A stretch of DNA of 64,000 nucleotides from Spirulina major PCC 6313 (GTDB lineage Bacteria > Cyanobacteriota > Cyanobacteriia > Cyanobacteriales > Spirulinaceae): assembly GCF_001890765.1 (NCBI RefSeq), contig NZ_KV878783.1:1093614-1157613 (forward strand), given 5' to 3'. The translations under genes and the position numbers were made by a program. The notes beneath the pieces were generated by a model that was not told where the DNA came from, searched no databases, and saw nothing but the letters and a program-made list of their open reading frames with translations. Positions within the stretch are counted from its first letter, which is position 1. The number at the start of each line of letters is the position of its first letter. This document shows positions 16,462 to 25,157 of this stretch, piece after piece.

Positions 16462-17403
16462 ATGCCCATGCCCCGCACAATTCCTGAAGAAAAACGCAAT
16501 TGGTTCCGGTTTGTCTTTCAACTGCGAGCATCTGTGCTCCCCGCGATTTTGCCGCGCATTTTGGTTTGTTGTGGGTTTGCCCTGGGGGTGACGATGGTTC
16601 ATCGGCAGGGTTGGCCGGTGTCGTTGCCGGTCGAAAGTAGTATTGTGCCGAGTTTGGTGCTGGGGTTGCTGCTGGTGTTTCGCACCAATACCGCCTACGA
16701 ACGGTTTTGGGAGGGGCGTAAGCAGTGGGGGACGTTGGTGAATACGGTGCGCAACCTGGCGCGGCAGATTTGGGTCGCGATCGCCGCCGAAAACGCCCAA
16801 GACCGGGCCCAAAAAATCGCGATGATGCGGCTTTTGGTGGCCTTTGCCGTGACCACGAAACGCCATCTTCGTAGTGAAACGATGGCCTGTGATGAACTTG
16901 CGCCATTGATGCCTCAGCAGCGGTGCGATCGCCTCACCACCATGCACAATCCCCCCCTGGAAGTGGCCTTTTGGATTGGGGACTATCTGCAATTACAATA
17001 CGATCGCGATCGCATCACCGCCTATCAACTGGCGGCCATGTTCAAACTGCTCGATACAATGGTGGATGTGTTAGGAGCTTGCGAGCGCATTCTAAAAACC
17101 CCCATCCCCCTCGCCTATTCGATCCACCTCAAGCAATTATTGCTGATCTACTGTCTCGGTCTTTCGTTTCAAATGGTGGATGAGTTTCGCTGGTGGACGG
17201 CGGTGGTGGTGGGCTTGGTGTCCTTTACCGTGTTCGGGATTGAGGAAATTGGCATCGAAATTGAAAACCCATTCGGCTACGATCGCAATGACCTCCCCCT
17301 CGATCAAATCTGCCAAACCATGGCGGCGAATATTGAAGACCTAATCACCCTTTCCCCCTCCGTCCAACAGTGGCACAAGCCCCCCTCCACCCTAGACGAA
17401 TAA
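16462..17403 (+). CDS. Bestrophin-family anion channel
   Basis: This protein of about 313 residues belongs to the bestrophin/UPF0187 family: NWFRFVFQLRASVLPAILPRI opens the first membrane region, and LGLLLVFRTNTAYERFWEGR is the highly conserved stretch following the second. Later hydrophobic segments (LLLIYCLGLSFQMV, WWTAVVVGLVSFTVFGIEEIG) lead to the family ending IEIENPFGYDRNDLPLD. Bacterial bestrophins form pentameric ion channels, and several photosynthetic relatives conduct chloride or bicarbonate. The start could be GTG 16459, ATG 16462 or ATG 16468. The downstream cryptochrome gene begins 15 bases after the stop, suggesting co-transcription. Confidence 0.85.
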   Translation: MPMPRTIPEEKRNWFRFVFQLRASVLPAILPRILVCCGFALGVTMVHRQGWPVSLPVESSIVPSLVLGLLLVFRTNTAYERFWEGRKQWGTLVNTVRNLARQIWVAIAAENAQDRAQKIAMMRLLVAFAVTTKRHLRSETMACDELAPLMPQQRCDRLTTMHNPPLEVAFWIGDYLQLQYDRDRITAYQLAAMFKLLDTMVDVLGACERILKTPIPLAYSIHLKQLLLIYCLGLSFQMVDEFRWWTAVVVGLVSFTVFGIEEIGIEIENPFGYDRNDLPLDQICQTMAANIEDLITLSPSVQQWHKPPSTLDE

Positions 17404-17418
17404 TGCAGACTGAATCCC

Positions 17419-18927
17419 ATGGCTGACCGTATTCTCCTGTGGTATCGCAATGATCTCCGCCTCCATGACCATGAACCGCTCCATCGTGCGGTGCAGACGG
17501 GTGGGCAAATCATCCCGGTCTATTGCATCGATCCGCGTCAGTTTGGCCAGACTCGTTTTGGATTTCCGAAAACGGGACAATGGCGCAGGCAATTTTTAGC
17601 CGCAGCGGTGGCGGATTTGCGGCAGAGTTTGCGATCGCACGGCAGCGATCTTATCCTCCGGTGGGGCGAACCAGAAGTGATCCTTCCCGATCTCGTGCGC
17701 ACCCTCAAGATCACCGCCGTCTACGGTCACGCCGAAGCCACCTCCGAAGAAACCCAGGTGGAACACCGCCTCAGCACAGCCTTACAATCCCTCGGCGTTC
17801 CCCTGCGTCTCGTTTGGGGCGCAACCCTCACCCACCCGGAGGATCTCCCCTTTTCCCTCCCAGACCTGCCGGATCTGTTCACCCGATTTCGCCAACGGGT
17901 TGAAGCTGCCGGGCAGATTCGCCCCCCGTTTCCCCCTCCTGCCGCCTTGCCGCCGTTGCCTGCCATTGATTCGGGGGAATGGCCGCAAGAATTAGAACGA
18001 TTGGAGGGCGATCGCACCCCTGATCCACGGGGAGTGTTAGCCTTTCAGGGGGGCGAAACCGCCGGATTCGCACGGTTACAAGCTTATTTTTGGCAGAGCG
18101 ATCGCCTCAAAACCTACAAAGACACCCGCAACGGGATGCTCGGCCCGGACTATTCTTCCAAATTTTCCCCCTGGCTCGCCCTCGGCTGCCTCTCTCCCCG
18201 CTACATCTACGCCGAAGTCCGCCGCTACGAAACCGAACGGGTGCAAAATGATTCCACCTACTGGCTCATGTTTGAACTGTTATGGCGGGATTATTTTCGC
18301 TATGGGGCGGTGAATGGGGGCGATCGCCTCTTTCATGTCACAGGACTGCGGGGAATCAAACTCCCCTGGACGGTAGATTGGCCCCAATTTGACCAATGGC
18401 GGCGGGGCGAAACCGGGTATCCCCTCATTGATGCCAATCTGCGCGAACTGGCCCACACGGGCTTTATGTCCAATCGCGGGCGGCAAAACGTCGCCAGTTT
18501 CCTAACCAAAAACCTGGGGCTGGATTGGCGACTGGGGGCAGAATGGTTTGAATCTCTCCTGATTGACTACGATGTGTGCAGCAATTACGGCAACTGGAAC
18601 TACACCGCTGGAGTGGGTAACGATGCCCGTGGCTTCCGCTATTTCAACAGTCTCAAACAGTCCAAAGACTACGACCCCCAAGGGGACTACGTTAAACATT
18701 GGCTACCCGAACTCGCTGCCCTGCCGCCTCACCTCGTCCATGAGCCATGGCGTTTAACCCCGGAAGAGCAACGGCGGTATGGGGTGCAGTTGGGGGTAGA
18801 CTATCCGCGGCCGATGGTGGATTTTTTCATGTCGATTCGGCAGCAAGAACAACGCTATCAAGAGGCAACGGGTCAAGCCGCTGCCTCCCCTCGCCGCAAA
18901 AAATCACGCCCGCCACGATCCGAGTAG
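17419..18927 (+). CDS. DASH-type cryptochrome
   Basis: This 502-residue flavoprotein has the photolyase N-terminal alpha/beta domain (ILLWYRNDLRLHDHEPLHRA) and an FAD domain with DTRNGMLGPDYSSKFSPWLA. The CRY-DASH hallmarks are DYDVCSNYGNWNYTAGVGND and NSLKQSKDYDPQGDYVKHWL. DASH cryptochromes bind FAD and often methenyltetrahydrofolate, and repair cyclobutane dimers mainly in single-stranded DNA. Synechocystis Cry-DASH also affects photosystem II repair. The C-terminus ends in a short basic tail (RRKKSRPPRSE). It is probably translated after the bestrophin gene, with a gap of 15 bases. Confidence 0.9.
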   Translation: MADRILLWYRNDLRLHDHEPLHRAVQTGGQIIPVYCIDPRQFGQTRFGFPKTGQWRRQFLAAAVADLRQSLRSHGSDLILRWGEPEVILPDLVRTLKITAVYGHAEATSEETQVEHRLSTALQSLGVPLRLVWGATLTHPEDLPFSLPDLPDLFTRFRQRVEAAGQIRPPFPPPAALPPLPAIDSGEWPQELERLEGDRTPDPRGVLAFQGGETAGFARLQAYFWQSDRLKTYKDTRNGMLGPDYSSKFSPWLALGCLSPRYIYAEVRRYETERVQNDSTYWLMFELLWRDYFRYGAVNGGDRLFHVTGLRGIKLPWTVDWPQFDQWRRGETGYPLIDANLRELAHTGFMSNRGRQNVASFLTKNLGLDWRLGAEWFESLLIDYDVCSNYGNWNYTAGVGNDARGFRYFNSLKQSKDYDPQGDYVKHWLPELAALPPHLVHEPWRLTPEEQRRYGVQLGVDYPRPMVDFFMSIRQQEQRYQEATGQAAASPRRKKSRPPRSE

Positions 18928-18944
18928 CAGTCTGTGCCGACGGG

Positions 18945-19826
18945 TTAAACGGCCCAGGTTAATTCGGGGGAAAAGAGATCAAACCGGTGATGTTCAGCCG
19001 GGGGGCGATCGCTATCGGAATCGTTGATTTCAGCTCCGTCCCAATCCACTCCCTGAAGGATCGCCTGATCCCAGCTTGTCCCCGTCAGGCGGGCTTGTTT
19101 CAAAATCGCGTTGGTGAGATCCGCCCGATCAAAGGAGGCCTTGATGAGGTTGGCGTTGCTAAAGTTCGCCCGGCTTAAATTCGCGCCCTGAAAATGGGTA
19201 TTACAACATTTCGCCGCACTGAAATTGGCCCCAATCAGGATCGAATCTTGGCAGCGAGCATCACTGAGATCCACCCCTTCTAAATCCACGCCACTGAGAT
19301 CCACATTTCGCAAAAATGCGGAAACGAGGGTAGCACCATTCGCCGACACCCCGCTGAGGTTAGCCTCACTGAGGCGCACTGCATTTAAGTTCGCCCAGTT
19401 GAGGTTGCAGCCGCTGAGATTCCCTTGGCGGAGGTTGGTTCTGTAGAGGGTTGCGCCGCTGAGGTTTGCCCCCCAAAGATTCGCCCGACGCAGGTTGGTG
19501 TGGGCCAGATTCGCCCCGGTGAGTTTGGCGCGAGGCAGTTTAGCGTTAATCATGAAGGCCCCTTCCAAGTTGGCCTTGGTGAGGTCGGCATCGGCGAGTT
19601 TGCTATCGCTCAGTTTGGCACAGTGCAGATTCGCCCAGTTGAGACAGGCGGCGCTGAAGTTGGCTTTGGTGAGAAAGGCTCGACTCAAGTTCGCGCCGCG
19701 TAGTTTGGCATTGCGAAAGTTAACGCCGATCAGTGTTGTGCCTCTGAGATCTGCACCACTGAGATCAACGCCGCTAAAGTCGCGCTGTCCCCGTTCGTAG
19801 CGTTGCAACAGTGATTGAACGTCCAT
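18945..19826 (-). CDS. Pentapeptide-repeat protein
   Basis: This 293-residue protein is built almost entirely of A(D/N)LXX pentapeptides from about residue 18 to 270 (for example LSGADLRGTTLIGVNF, LSGANFSAAK-type units), predicted to fold as a right-handed quadrilateral beta-helix. The N-terminus LLQRYERGQRDFSGVDLSG matches that of the second pentapeptide protein at 35512-36426. The absence of a signal peptide suggests a cytoplasmic location. A few pentapeptide proteins mimic DNA or regulate heterocyst formation (HetL, PatL), but most cyanobacterial ones are uncharacterised. It converges with the cryptochrome gene with a 17-base gap. Confidence 0.85.
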   Translation of the reverse strand: MDVQSLLQRYERGQRDFSGVDLSGADLRGTTLIGVNFRNAKLRGANLSRAFLTKANFSAACLNWANLHCAKLSDSKLADADLTKANLEGAFMINAKLPRAKLTGANLAHTNLRRANLWGANLSGATLYRTNLRQGNLSGCNLNWANLNAVRLSEANLSGVSANGATLVSAFLRNVDLSGVDLEGVDLSDARCQDSILIGANFSAAKCCNTHFQGANLSRANFSNANLIKASFDRADLTNAILKQARLTGTSWDQAILQGVDWDGAEINDSDSDRPPAEHHRFDLFSPELTWAV

Positions 19827-20272
19827 AACAAAGCTCTAGATAAGAGTTCATGGCCTCGACGGCGATCGCAATCTTGAGGTGAGGTGTATGCTCTGTTTTT
19901 CCGAGTATTCTCGTCACTATCCAGCGGGAATGATGACGTTAGAGACTCAGGGTTTACACATCTCCAAGCGTCAATGGATGGGCTTGGGATTACTGCCGCT
20001 GGCTTAATTTTAAGCTGTTGGGGTCAGACCTGCATAAAAACCACGACCCAATATTTAGAAAAGTTTAAGATTATCAACTAATCATCATCAACTAATCATC
20101 ATCAACGAGTTTTATCCCCTGGCAGTGGGCTAGGTTTGACTAGCGTTCTCCTGCGGCGATCGCAGCAATGATTCCGATGGGAGAGTCGGCATTGAGGCCG
20201 CGACAAACCCGAATCCCCCTGCCGGGGCAAAGGGATTTTAGGGGTGACCGTGAGGGGTTTGCTCCGGGAAAA
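19827..20272. other. Intergenic gap with a short tandem repeat
   Basis: This 446-base gap has a short direct repeat of about 14 bp (atcatcatcaacta type) near 20073-20106. A 65-codon frame at 19884-20081 shows no family resemblance and looks accidental. The promoter of the pentapeptide gene should lie at its left end. Confidence 0.4.
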
Positions 20273-21181
20273 TTAGAGAAAATAGACCTGCCCATCGAGC
20301 AAAATCCGTGTGATTCCCTTGGCATAGAGATAAGACCGGGTTTTTTCAAACAGGTTGCTATCGGGCACTTTAATGACGCGGTGCGATCGCTGCTGAGAAA
20401 ACCGCCGGGCCACCCGATGATTATCAAAAATCGGCAGGGTGCGCTGGCTCGTTTCATCGGAGGGAATCGAGCCAAGATCGCCAAACTCATGGAGAGGGCG
20501 GGTAATCAGTTCAGAGGTGCGATCGACCACGAGATAACAGGTGCGCGGAAACGTGGCGCGGGAGAGGGGCAGCACTTCTACACCATTGGCGGAACGGGGT
20601 TGAGGCTGGGGACGAGGCTCATCGTCATCGTCATCGTCTTCATCATCCCAGTCATCGTCATCATCGAATTCATCATCGTCTAATTCCGGCTCAAGATCTT
20701 GGTCATCAAGCAGGGTTTGAAACGGATCGAGGGATTCATCCTCATCGTCAGAGATGGGGTCTGGGGCAGACGTAACGACGGTTGCATTGCGTCGGATGGG
20801 TTTTTCCGTGGACGACGTAGCAACGAGTTCAATCGGTTTCGCCGGTTCAGGGTCAGGAATTGTTAGCTGCGTCGATCGTGATGATTGACGCTTACGGGGT
20901 TTACGACTGGTCGAGGTGGGCGAGTCGGCTTCGGGTTCATCCCCAGCCTGTTCCGTATACTGACGAATCACGTTAGCCGCACCGGTGGGGGTACGACTTA
21001 ACCGCTTTTGCTGGATCAGATCTTCGTATTCGTGCTCGTTCAAACGACTTTTCAGAAAGCGGCTAATCGTAGAGCTACTGACTTGAAACCGCTCGGCTAG
21101 CGTTGATGTGGTTTCTTGCGGTTGATGGTACAAGTCAAGAATTTCTTGCTTGTCCGTCTCGGTTAACTTTCTGGGACTCAT
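20273..21181 (-). CDS. HTH protein with a long acidic linker
   Basis: The 302-residue protein starts with a helix-turn-helix of the resolvase/transposase type (LTETDKQEILDLYHQPQETT, then TLAERFQVSSSTISRFLKSR). A basic segment (KPRKRQSSRSTQ) and a long disordered region with an Asp/Glu run near residues 165-195 (DDDEFDDDDDWDDEDDDDDD) follow. A conserved C-terminal domain (CYLVVDRTSELITRPLHEFG, ending GITRILLDGQVYFL) is unassigned. It probably binds DNA. The acidic run could mimic DNA or interact with basic proteins. The gene begins two bases after the stop of an upstream membrane-protein gene, so the two are almost certainly translated from one mRNA. Confidence 0.7.
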   Translation of the reverse strand: MSPRKLTETDKQEILDLYHQPQETTSTLAERFQVSSSTISRFLKSRLNEHEYEDLIQQKRLSRTPTGAANVIRQYTEQAGDEPEADSPTSTSRKPRKRQSSRSTQLTIPDPEPAKPIELVATSSTEKPIRRNATVVTSAPDPISDDEDESLDPFQTLLDDQDLEPELDDDEFDDDDDWDDEDDDDDDEPRPQPQPRSANGVEVLPLSRATFPRTCYLVVDRTSELITRPLHEFGDLGSIPSDETSQRTLPIFDNHRVARRFSQQRSHRVIKVPDSNLFEKTRSYLYAKGITRILLDGQVYFL

Positions 21182-21183
21182 AC

Positions 21184-22173
21184 TTATTCTGTGGTGGCGT
21201 TTGCCCGTCTGCGCCGACTTTTACGTGGTCGGCTGGAAATATCGAATTCTAACGCCGCACCAATGGCCAATAAGATACCACTAAATACGAAGAACACTTC
21301 TAGAAATCCCCCACTGGCGTACTCGGTGGGTAAGGTTGCTGCATATTTAAACCACATGTCTGCTAAGTATTTGGCAAGGGCGGCGGCGGCAATCATTTGC
21401 CAGGAGCGGGCAAAGGTTCCCCCCCAAAAGGCTAAGAGCAGCATGACGGCAATGATCAGCAAGGCCACATCGCAAATGATGTAGAAGAAGTTGATCGGGG
21501 CGGAAAATTGGAGCAAGCTGTCTTGGAGGGTATTGACCCAGATCGGGACGGGATGGCTGGGGGTTGCGTCGGTGTCTGGGGTTTCTGGGGGGAGGGTGGG
21601 CGCGGAGTCAATGGTGATTTCTGCTGTGATGGCGCTGGGTGGGGGGCTGTCTATGGCTTGGGCGGGGGCGATCGCAATCCACACCGCTAACGCTGTCCCG
21701 GCGAGGGCAATGACAATCAGCGTCACCCATTGCCACAGGGCGAGGCTCAACCGTTTTGAGAGCACCGCCAACACCATACCCACGCCTAAGCAGATATAGA
21801 ATGCCATGTAAAACAGGTCGGCGGGGGACACTTCGGGATCAAGCTCCCAATAGATTTCCCAAAAGCCAAAAATGAGGTCGGCAATGAAGTAGGCCGAGAT
21901 GCCGAGGCCGATGCCAAGCCAGACGTTACGACCGCTGGCAATTTTGGGGCTTTGCCAGTTGCGGTAACAGAGCGCGGCCCCGGCGATAAAGGGGATGCAT
22001 TCAGCAATATAGGTTCCCCATAGATACCATAGGGTTTCTTCTACCTCCGGCTGAATGACGCTGAGGAGGAAGAATCCGAGTGATAAAACTCCCCAGACAA
22101 TGCCGGCAATAATCACATTCTTGCTCGCCAGCCAAGACTGCGATTCTGATGTGTTGTCAACAGAGCTAGTCAT
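21184..22173 (-). CDS. Polytopic membrane protein of unknown function
   Basis: This 329-residue protein has roughly nine hydrophobic segments, including VIIAGIVWGVLSLGFFLLSV, NVWLGIGLGISAYFIADLIF, FYICLGVGMVLAVL, WQWVTLIVIALAGTALAVWI and ALLIIAVMLLLAFWGG, with an extramembrane proline/threonine-rich loop near residues 180-205. The C-terminus is short and basic (RPRKSRRRRAN). I do not recognise the family. The HTH gene follows after only two bases, which suggests membrane-linked control of gene expression, or simple co-expression. The start codon is an ATG at 22173. Confidence 0.65.
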   Translation of the reverse strand: MTSSVDNTSESQSWLASKNVIIAGIVWGVLSLGFFLLSVIQPEVEETLWYLWGTYIAECIPFIAGAALCYRNWQSPKIASGRNVWLGIGLGISAYFIADLIFGFWEIYWELDPEVSPADLFYMAFYICLGVGMVLAVLSKRLSLALWQWVTLIVIALAGTALAVWIAIAPAQAIDSPPPSAITAEITIDSAPTLPPETPDTDATPSHPVPIWVNTLQDSLLQFSAPINFFYIICDVALLIIAVMLLLAFWGGTFARSWQMIAAAALAKYLADMWFKYAATLPTEYASGGFLEVFFVFSGILLAIGAALEFDISSRPRKSRRRRANATTE

Positions 22174-22327
22174 AGGTCGTTGGGTAAAACGGTTGATGGT
22201 GCGATCGCTTTAACCGTTGATTGAATTAAAGCCACCCATCATCTTAATCTACTTGAGTCTTTTCCTTTGCAGACAAACTCGTTTCCTTTCTTAGCATCTC
22301 TTGACGAAGGGGAAAACCCCTAGAGAA

Positions 22328-22353
22328 AACGAGGGGCCAGATTGCCCCTCGTT
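22328..22353 (-). terminator. Intrinsic terminator of glgP
   Basis: AACGAGGGGC (22328-22337) and GCCCCTCGTT (22344-22353) form a perfect 10-bp stem with a 6-nt loop. On the minus strand the hairpin runs into GTTTTCTC, a short T run. It lies 38 bases after the stop of the glycogen phosphorylase gene. Confidence 0.75.
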
Positions 22354-22390
22354 CACCTCAAGCCAAGATTGAGCACTGACAGGATTGAAG

Positions 22391-24928
22391 TTACGACTTC
22401 AGACCGGCGGTTTCTTGGTTGTATTCTTCGAGTTCGATTTTGACGGGTTTGGCTTTCCAGATTTCGGTGACGTATTCGTGAATGGTGCGATCGCTCGAAA
22501 ACTTACCCATCCGCGCCGCATTGAGGATCGACATCCGCGTCCAGCGGTCTTGATCCAAATACGCCTCGCTCACCTTATCTTGGCATTCCACATAGGCCCG
22601 GAAATCCGCCATCAGCATGTACTGATCGTTGTAGAGCAGGGAATCTACTAGGGGCTTAAACAGGTCGCGGTTGCCGTGGGAGAAGTACCCCGACGCGATG
22701 CGATCGATCACGGCTTGCAGTTCCATGTCGTTGTGATAGTAGGCCATGGGGTTGTAGCCCTGCATTTTCATCGTTATCACTTCTTCAGCGGTGAGGCCAA
22801 AGAGGAAGAAGTTTTCAGGCCCCGCTTCCTCGCGGATTTCGATATTCGCCCCGTCGAGGGTGCCGATGGTGAGCGCCCCGTTCATGGCAAATTTCATGTT
22901 GCCGGTTCCCGATGCCTCTTTCCCAGCGGTGGAAATCTGTTCGGACAGATCGGCAGCGGGGTAGATTTTTTCACCGAGGGAGACGTTGAAATTGGCAAGG
23001 AAGACGACTTTGATGCGATCGCGCACATCCGGGTCTTTATTGACAATATCCGCCACCGCATTCACCAGCTTAATCACCAGCTTCGCCATGAAATAGCCCG
23101 GCGCAGCCTTGCCGCCAAAGATGAACGTGCGCGGCACAATCTTCACCGCCGGATTTTGCTTAATCCGGTTATAGAGCGCGATGATATTGAGCACATCGAG
23201 CAACTGGCGTTTATACTCGTGAATCCGCTTCACCTGAACATCGAAAATTGAATTAGGATTCACTTCGATATTGTTCTTTTTCCAGATGTATGCCGCAAGA
23301 TCTGTTTTGTTCGCCTGCTTAATCGCCCGCCATTCTTGGCAGAATTTCGGGTCATCAATGAACTGCTCCAACTTACGCATTTCATCGAGGTTTTTCACCC
23401 AGTCTGTGCCGATGCGATCGTTCATCAACTTCGCCAAGCGCGGGTTGCACAACAACACCCAGCGGCGCGGCGTGACCCCATTGGTTTTGTTAATAAACTT
23501 ATCCGGCCACAGCCGCGCAAAATGGTTGAGGGTATCCTGTTTGAGCAATTCTGTATGAAGGGCTGCCACCCCATTAATCGCATGGCTCCCCACACAGGCC
23601 AAATTCGCCATCCGTACCGATTTTTGCGCCCCTTCTTCAATAATCGAGAGCTTACTCAACAATTCCGGCTCATCCGGGAACCAGGTACGGATATCTTCGA
23701 GGAAGCGAAAATTAATTTCGTAAATAATTTCCAAGTGGCGCGGTAACAGAGTTCCAAACAGATCCACCGACCACCGTTCGAGGGCTTCCGGCATCAGGGT
23801 GTGGTTGGTGTAGGCCAGGGTTTTTTGAGTGATGTACCACGACTTATCCCAATCCATATTGTGCTCATCCACCAGGAGGCGCATCAGTTCGGCAACGCTC
23901 ACGGCGGGGTGGGTGTCGTTGAGTTGGATCGCGAAATGTTCGTGGAGATTGTCGAGGGTGTTGTGAATCCGTAGGTGGCGGCGGATGATGTCTTGGAGGG
24001 AAGCCGAGACGAAAAAGTATTGCTGTTCAAGGCGAAGTTGGCGACCTTGGGGGGTGTTGTCGTTGGGATAGAGAACTTTAGAAATATTCTCCGACGACAT
24101 TTTGCTGGCCACTGCGCCATCGTAGTCCCCAGCGTTGAAGGCATCGAAGTTGAAGTCTTTATCTTCGCCCGCTTCCGCTCGCCACAGGCGCAGGGGATTC
24201 ACGGTATTGGTGTTGAAGCCGGGTACGGGGGTGTCGTAGGGAATGGCGGTGATGCTGCGATCGGCGACCCAGGTGACTTTGGGTTGGCCTTTGTCATCGT
24301 GGGACATTTCCGTATGGCCGCCGAGTTTGACCTGAACGGTGGCTTCGGGGCGAGGGATTTCCCAGGGGTTGCCGTAGCGGAGCCATTTATCGGGGATTTC
24401 CGCTTGCCAGCCGTCGCGGATTTCTTGGTGAAAGATGCCAAATTCGTAACGAATGCCGTAGCCGATCGCAGGAATTTCTAAGTTCGCCAAAGAATCGAGG
24501 AAGCAGGCCGCCAACCGGCCTAAGCCACCGTTGCCCAGCCCTGGATCATGCTCTTGGTCGAGGATATCGCCCCAATTTAATCCTGCATCTTCGACGACTT
24601 TTTTCATGTCTTCGTAGATGCCGAGGTTGATCATGTTGTTCTCTAGGTGACGACCCATAAGAAACTCAGCGGAGAAGTAGCAGACGACTTTGACGTTCTG
24701 CTCTTCGTAGGTGTTCATCGTTTTGATGAAGCGGTGAATGAGGCGATCGCGCACTGTATAGGCCAGAGCCATATAAAAATCATTCGCCGTTGCCCACCGA
24801 TAATATTTGCCTTGGATGTAGAACAAATTATCGGCAAACGCCCGCTTTAGCGTCTCCGGGCTCATCCCGGTTCGGTCATCTTCAACCCGAATCTGAATCA
24901 TGTCTTGAGGGGAGATATTGGTTTGCAC
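22391..24928 (-). CDS. glgP: Glycogen phosphorylase
   Basis: This 845-residue enzyme has the full glycogen/starch phosphorylase sequence. It includes NNMINLGIYEDMKKVV, the glycine-rich EHDPGLGNGGLGRLAACFLDS near residue 130, TNHTLMPEALERW and the PLP Schiff-base region EASGTGNMKFAMNGALTIGT with the lysine at about residue 679. The length is normal for the family. It removes glucose-1-phosphate from glycogen ends in the cytoplasm, mobilising stored carbon in the dark. No other glycogen gene is adjacent. It ends in a good intrinsic terminator. A GAGCGAGAACTTCC leader precedes the ATG without a clear ribosome binding site. Confidence 0.95.
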   Translation of the reverse strand: MQTNISPQDMIQIRVEDDRTGMSPETLKRAFADNLFYIQGKYYRWATANDFYMALAYTVRDRLIHRFIKTMNTYEEQNVKVVCYFSAEFLMGRHLENNMINLGIYEDMKKVVEDAGLNWGDILDQEHDPGLGNGGLGRLAACFLDSLANLEIPAIGYGIRYEFGIFHQEIRDGWQAEIPDKWLRYGNPWEIPRPEATVQVKLGGHTEMSHDDKGQPKVTWVADRSITAIPYDTPVPGFNTNTVNPLRLWRAEAGEDKDFNFDAFNAGDYDGAVASKMSSENISKVLYPNDNTPQGRQLRLEQQYFFVSASLQDIIRRHLRIHNTLDNLHEHFAIQLNDTHPAVSVAELMRLLVDEHNMDWDKSWYITQKTLAYTNHTLMPEALERWSVDLFGTLLPRHLEIIYEINFRFLEDIRTWFPDEPELLSKLSIIEEGAQKSVRMANLACVGSHAINGVAALHTELLKQDTLNHFARLWPDKFINKTNGVTPRRWVLLCNPRLAKLMNDRIGTDWVKNLDEMRKLEQFIDDPKFCQEWRAIKQANKTDLAAYIWKKNNIEVNPNSIFDVQVKRIHEYKRQLLDVLNIIALYNRIKQNPAVKIVPRTFIFGGKAAPGYFMAKLVIKLVNAVADIVNKDPDVRDRIKVVFLANFNVSLGEKIYPAADLSEQISTAGKEASGTGNMKFAMNGALTIGTLDGANIEIREEAGPENFFLFGLTAEEVITMKMQGYNPMAYYHNDMELQAVIDRIASGYFSHGNRDLFKPLVDSLLYNDQYMLMADFRAYVECQDKVSEAYLDQDRWTRMSILNAARMGKFSSDRTIHEYVTEIWKAKPVKIELEEYNQETAGLKS

Positions 24929-25157
24929 AGGAAGTTCTCGCTCCTTAATCCGTCAGTGCTTGGACTCATTGTGACGCGATATCCCCGATGATCTGTACTT
25001 CTTAATACTGTCTTTGATTCAGTCTCTGCCCCATCCCCCACCCAAAAACCGTCCCATGGCGCGAAATCCACACCCCCCTAGGCTTAGAAAATCCAGTAGC
25101 GTAGAAAAGACACAGTTGTGATCCCATCCACACAACGCGCAACTCCAAAATTTTTCT

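Noticed and set aside
19884-20081. 65-codon frame downstream of the pentapeptide gene promoter
   Set aside because: No family resemblance, no ribosome binding site and ordinary non-coding composition.
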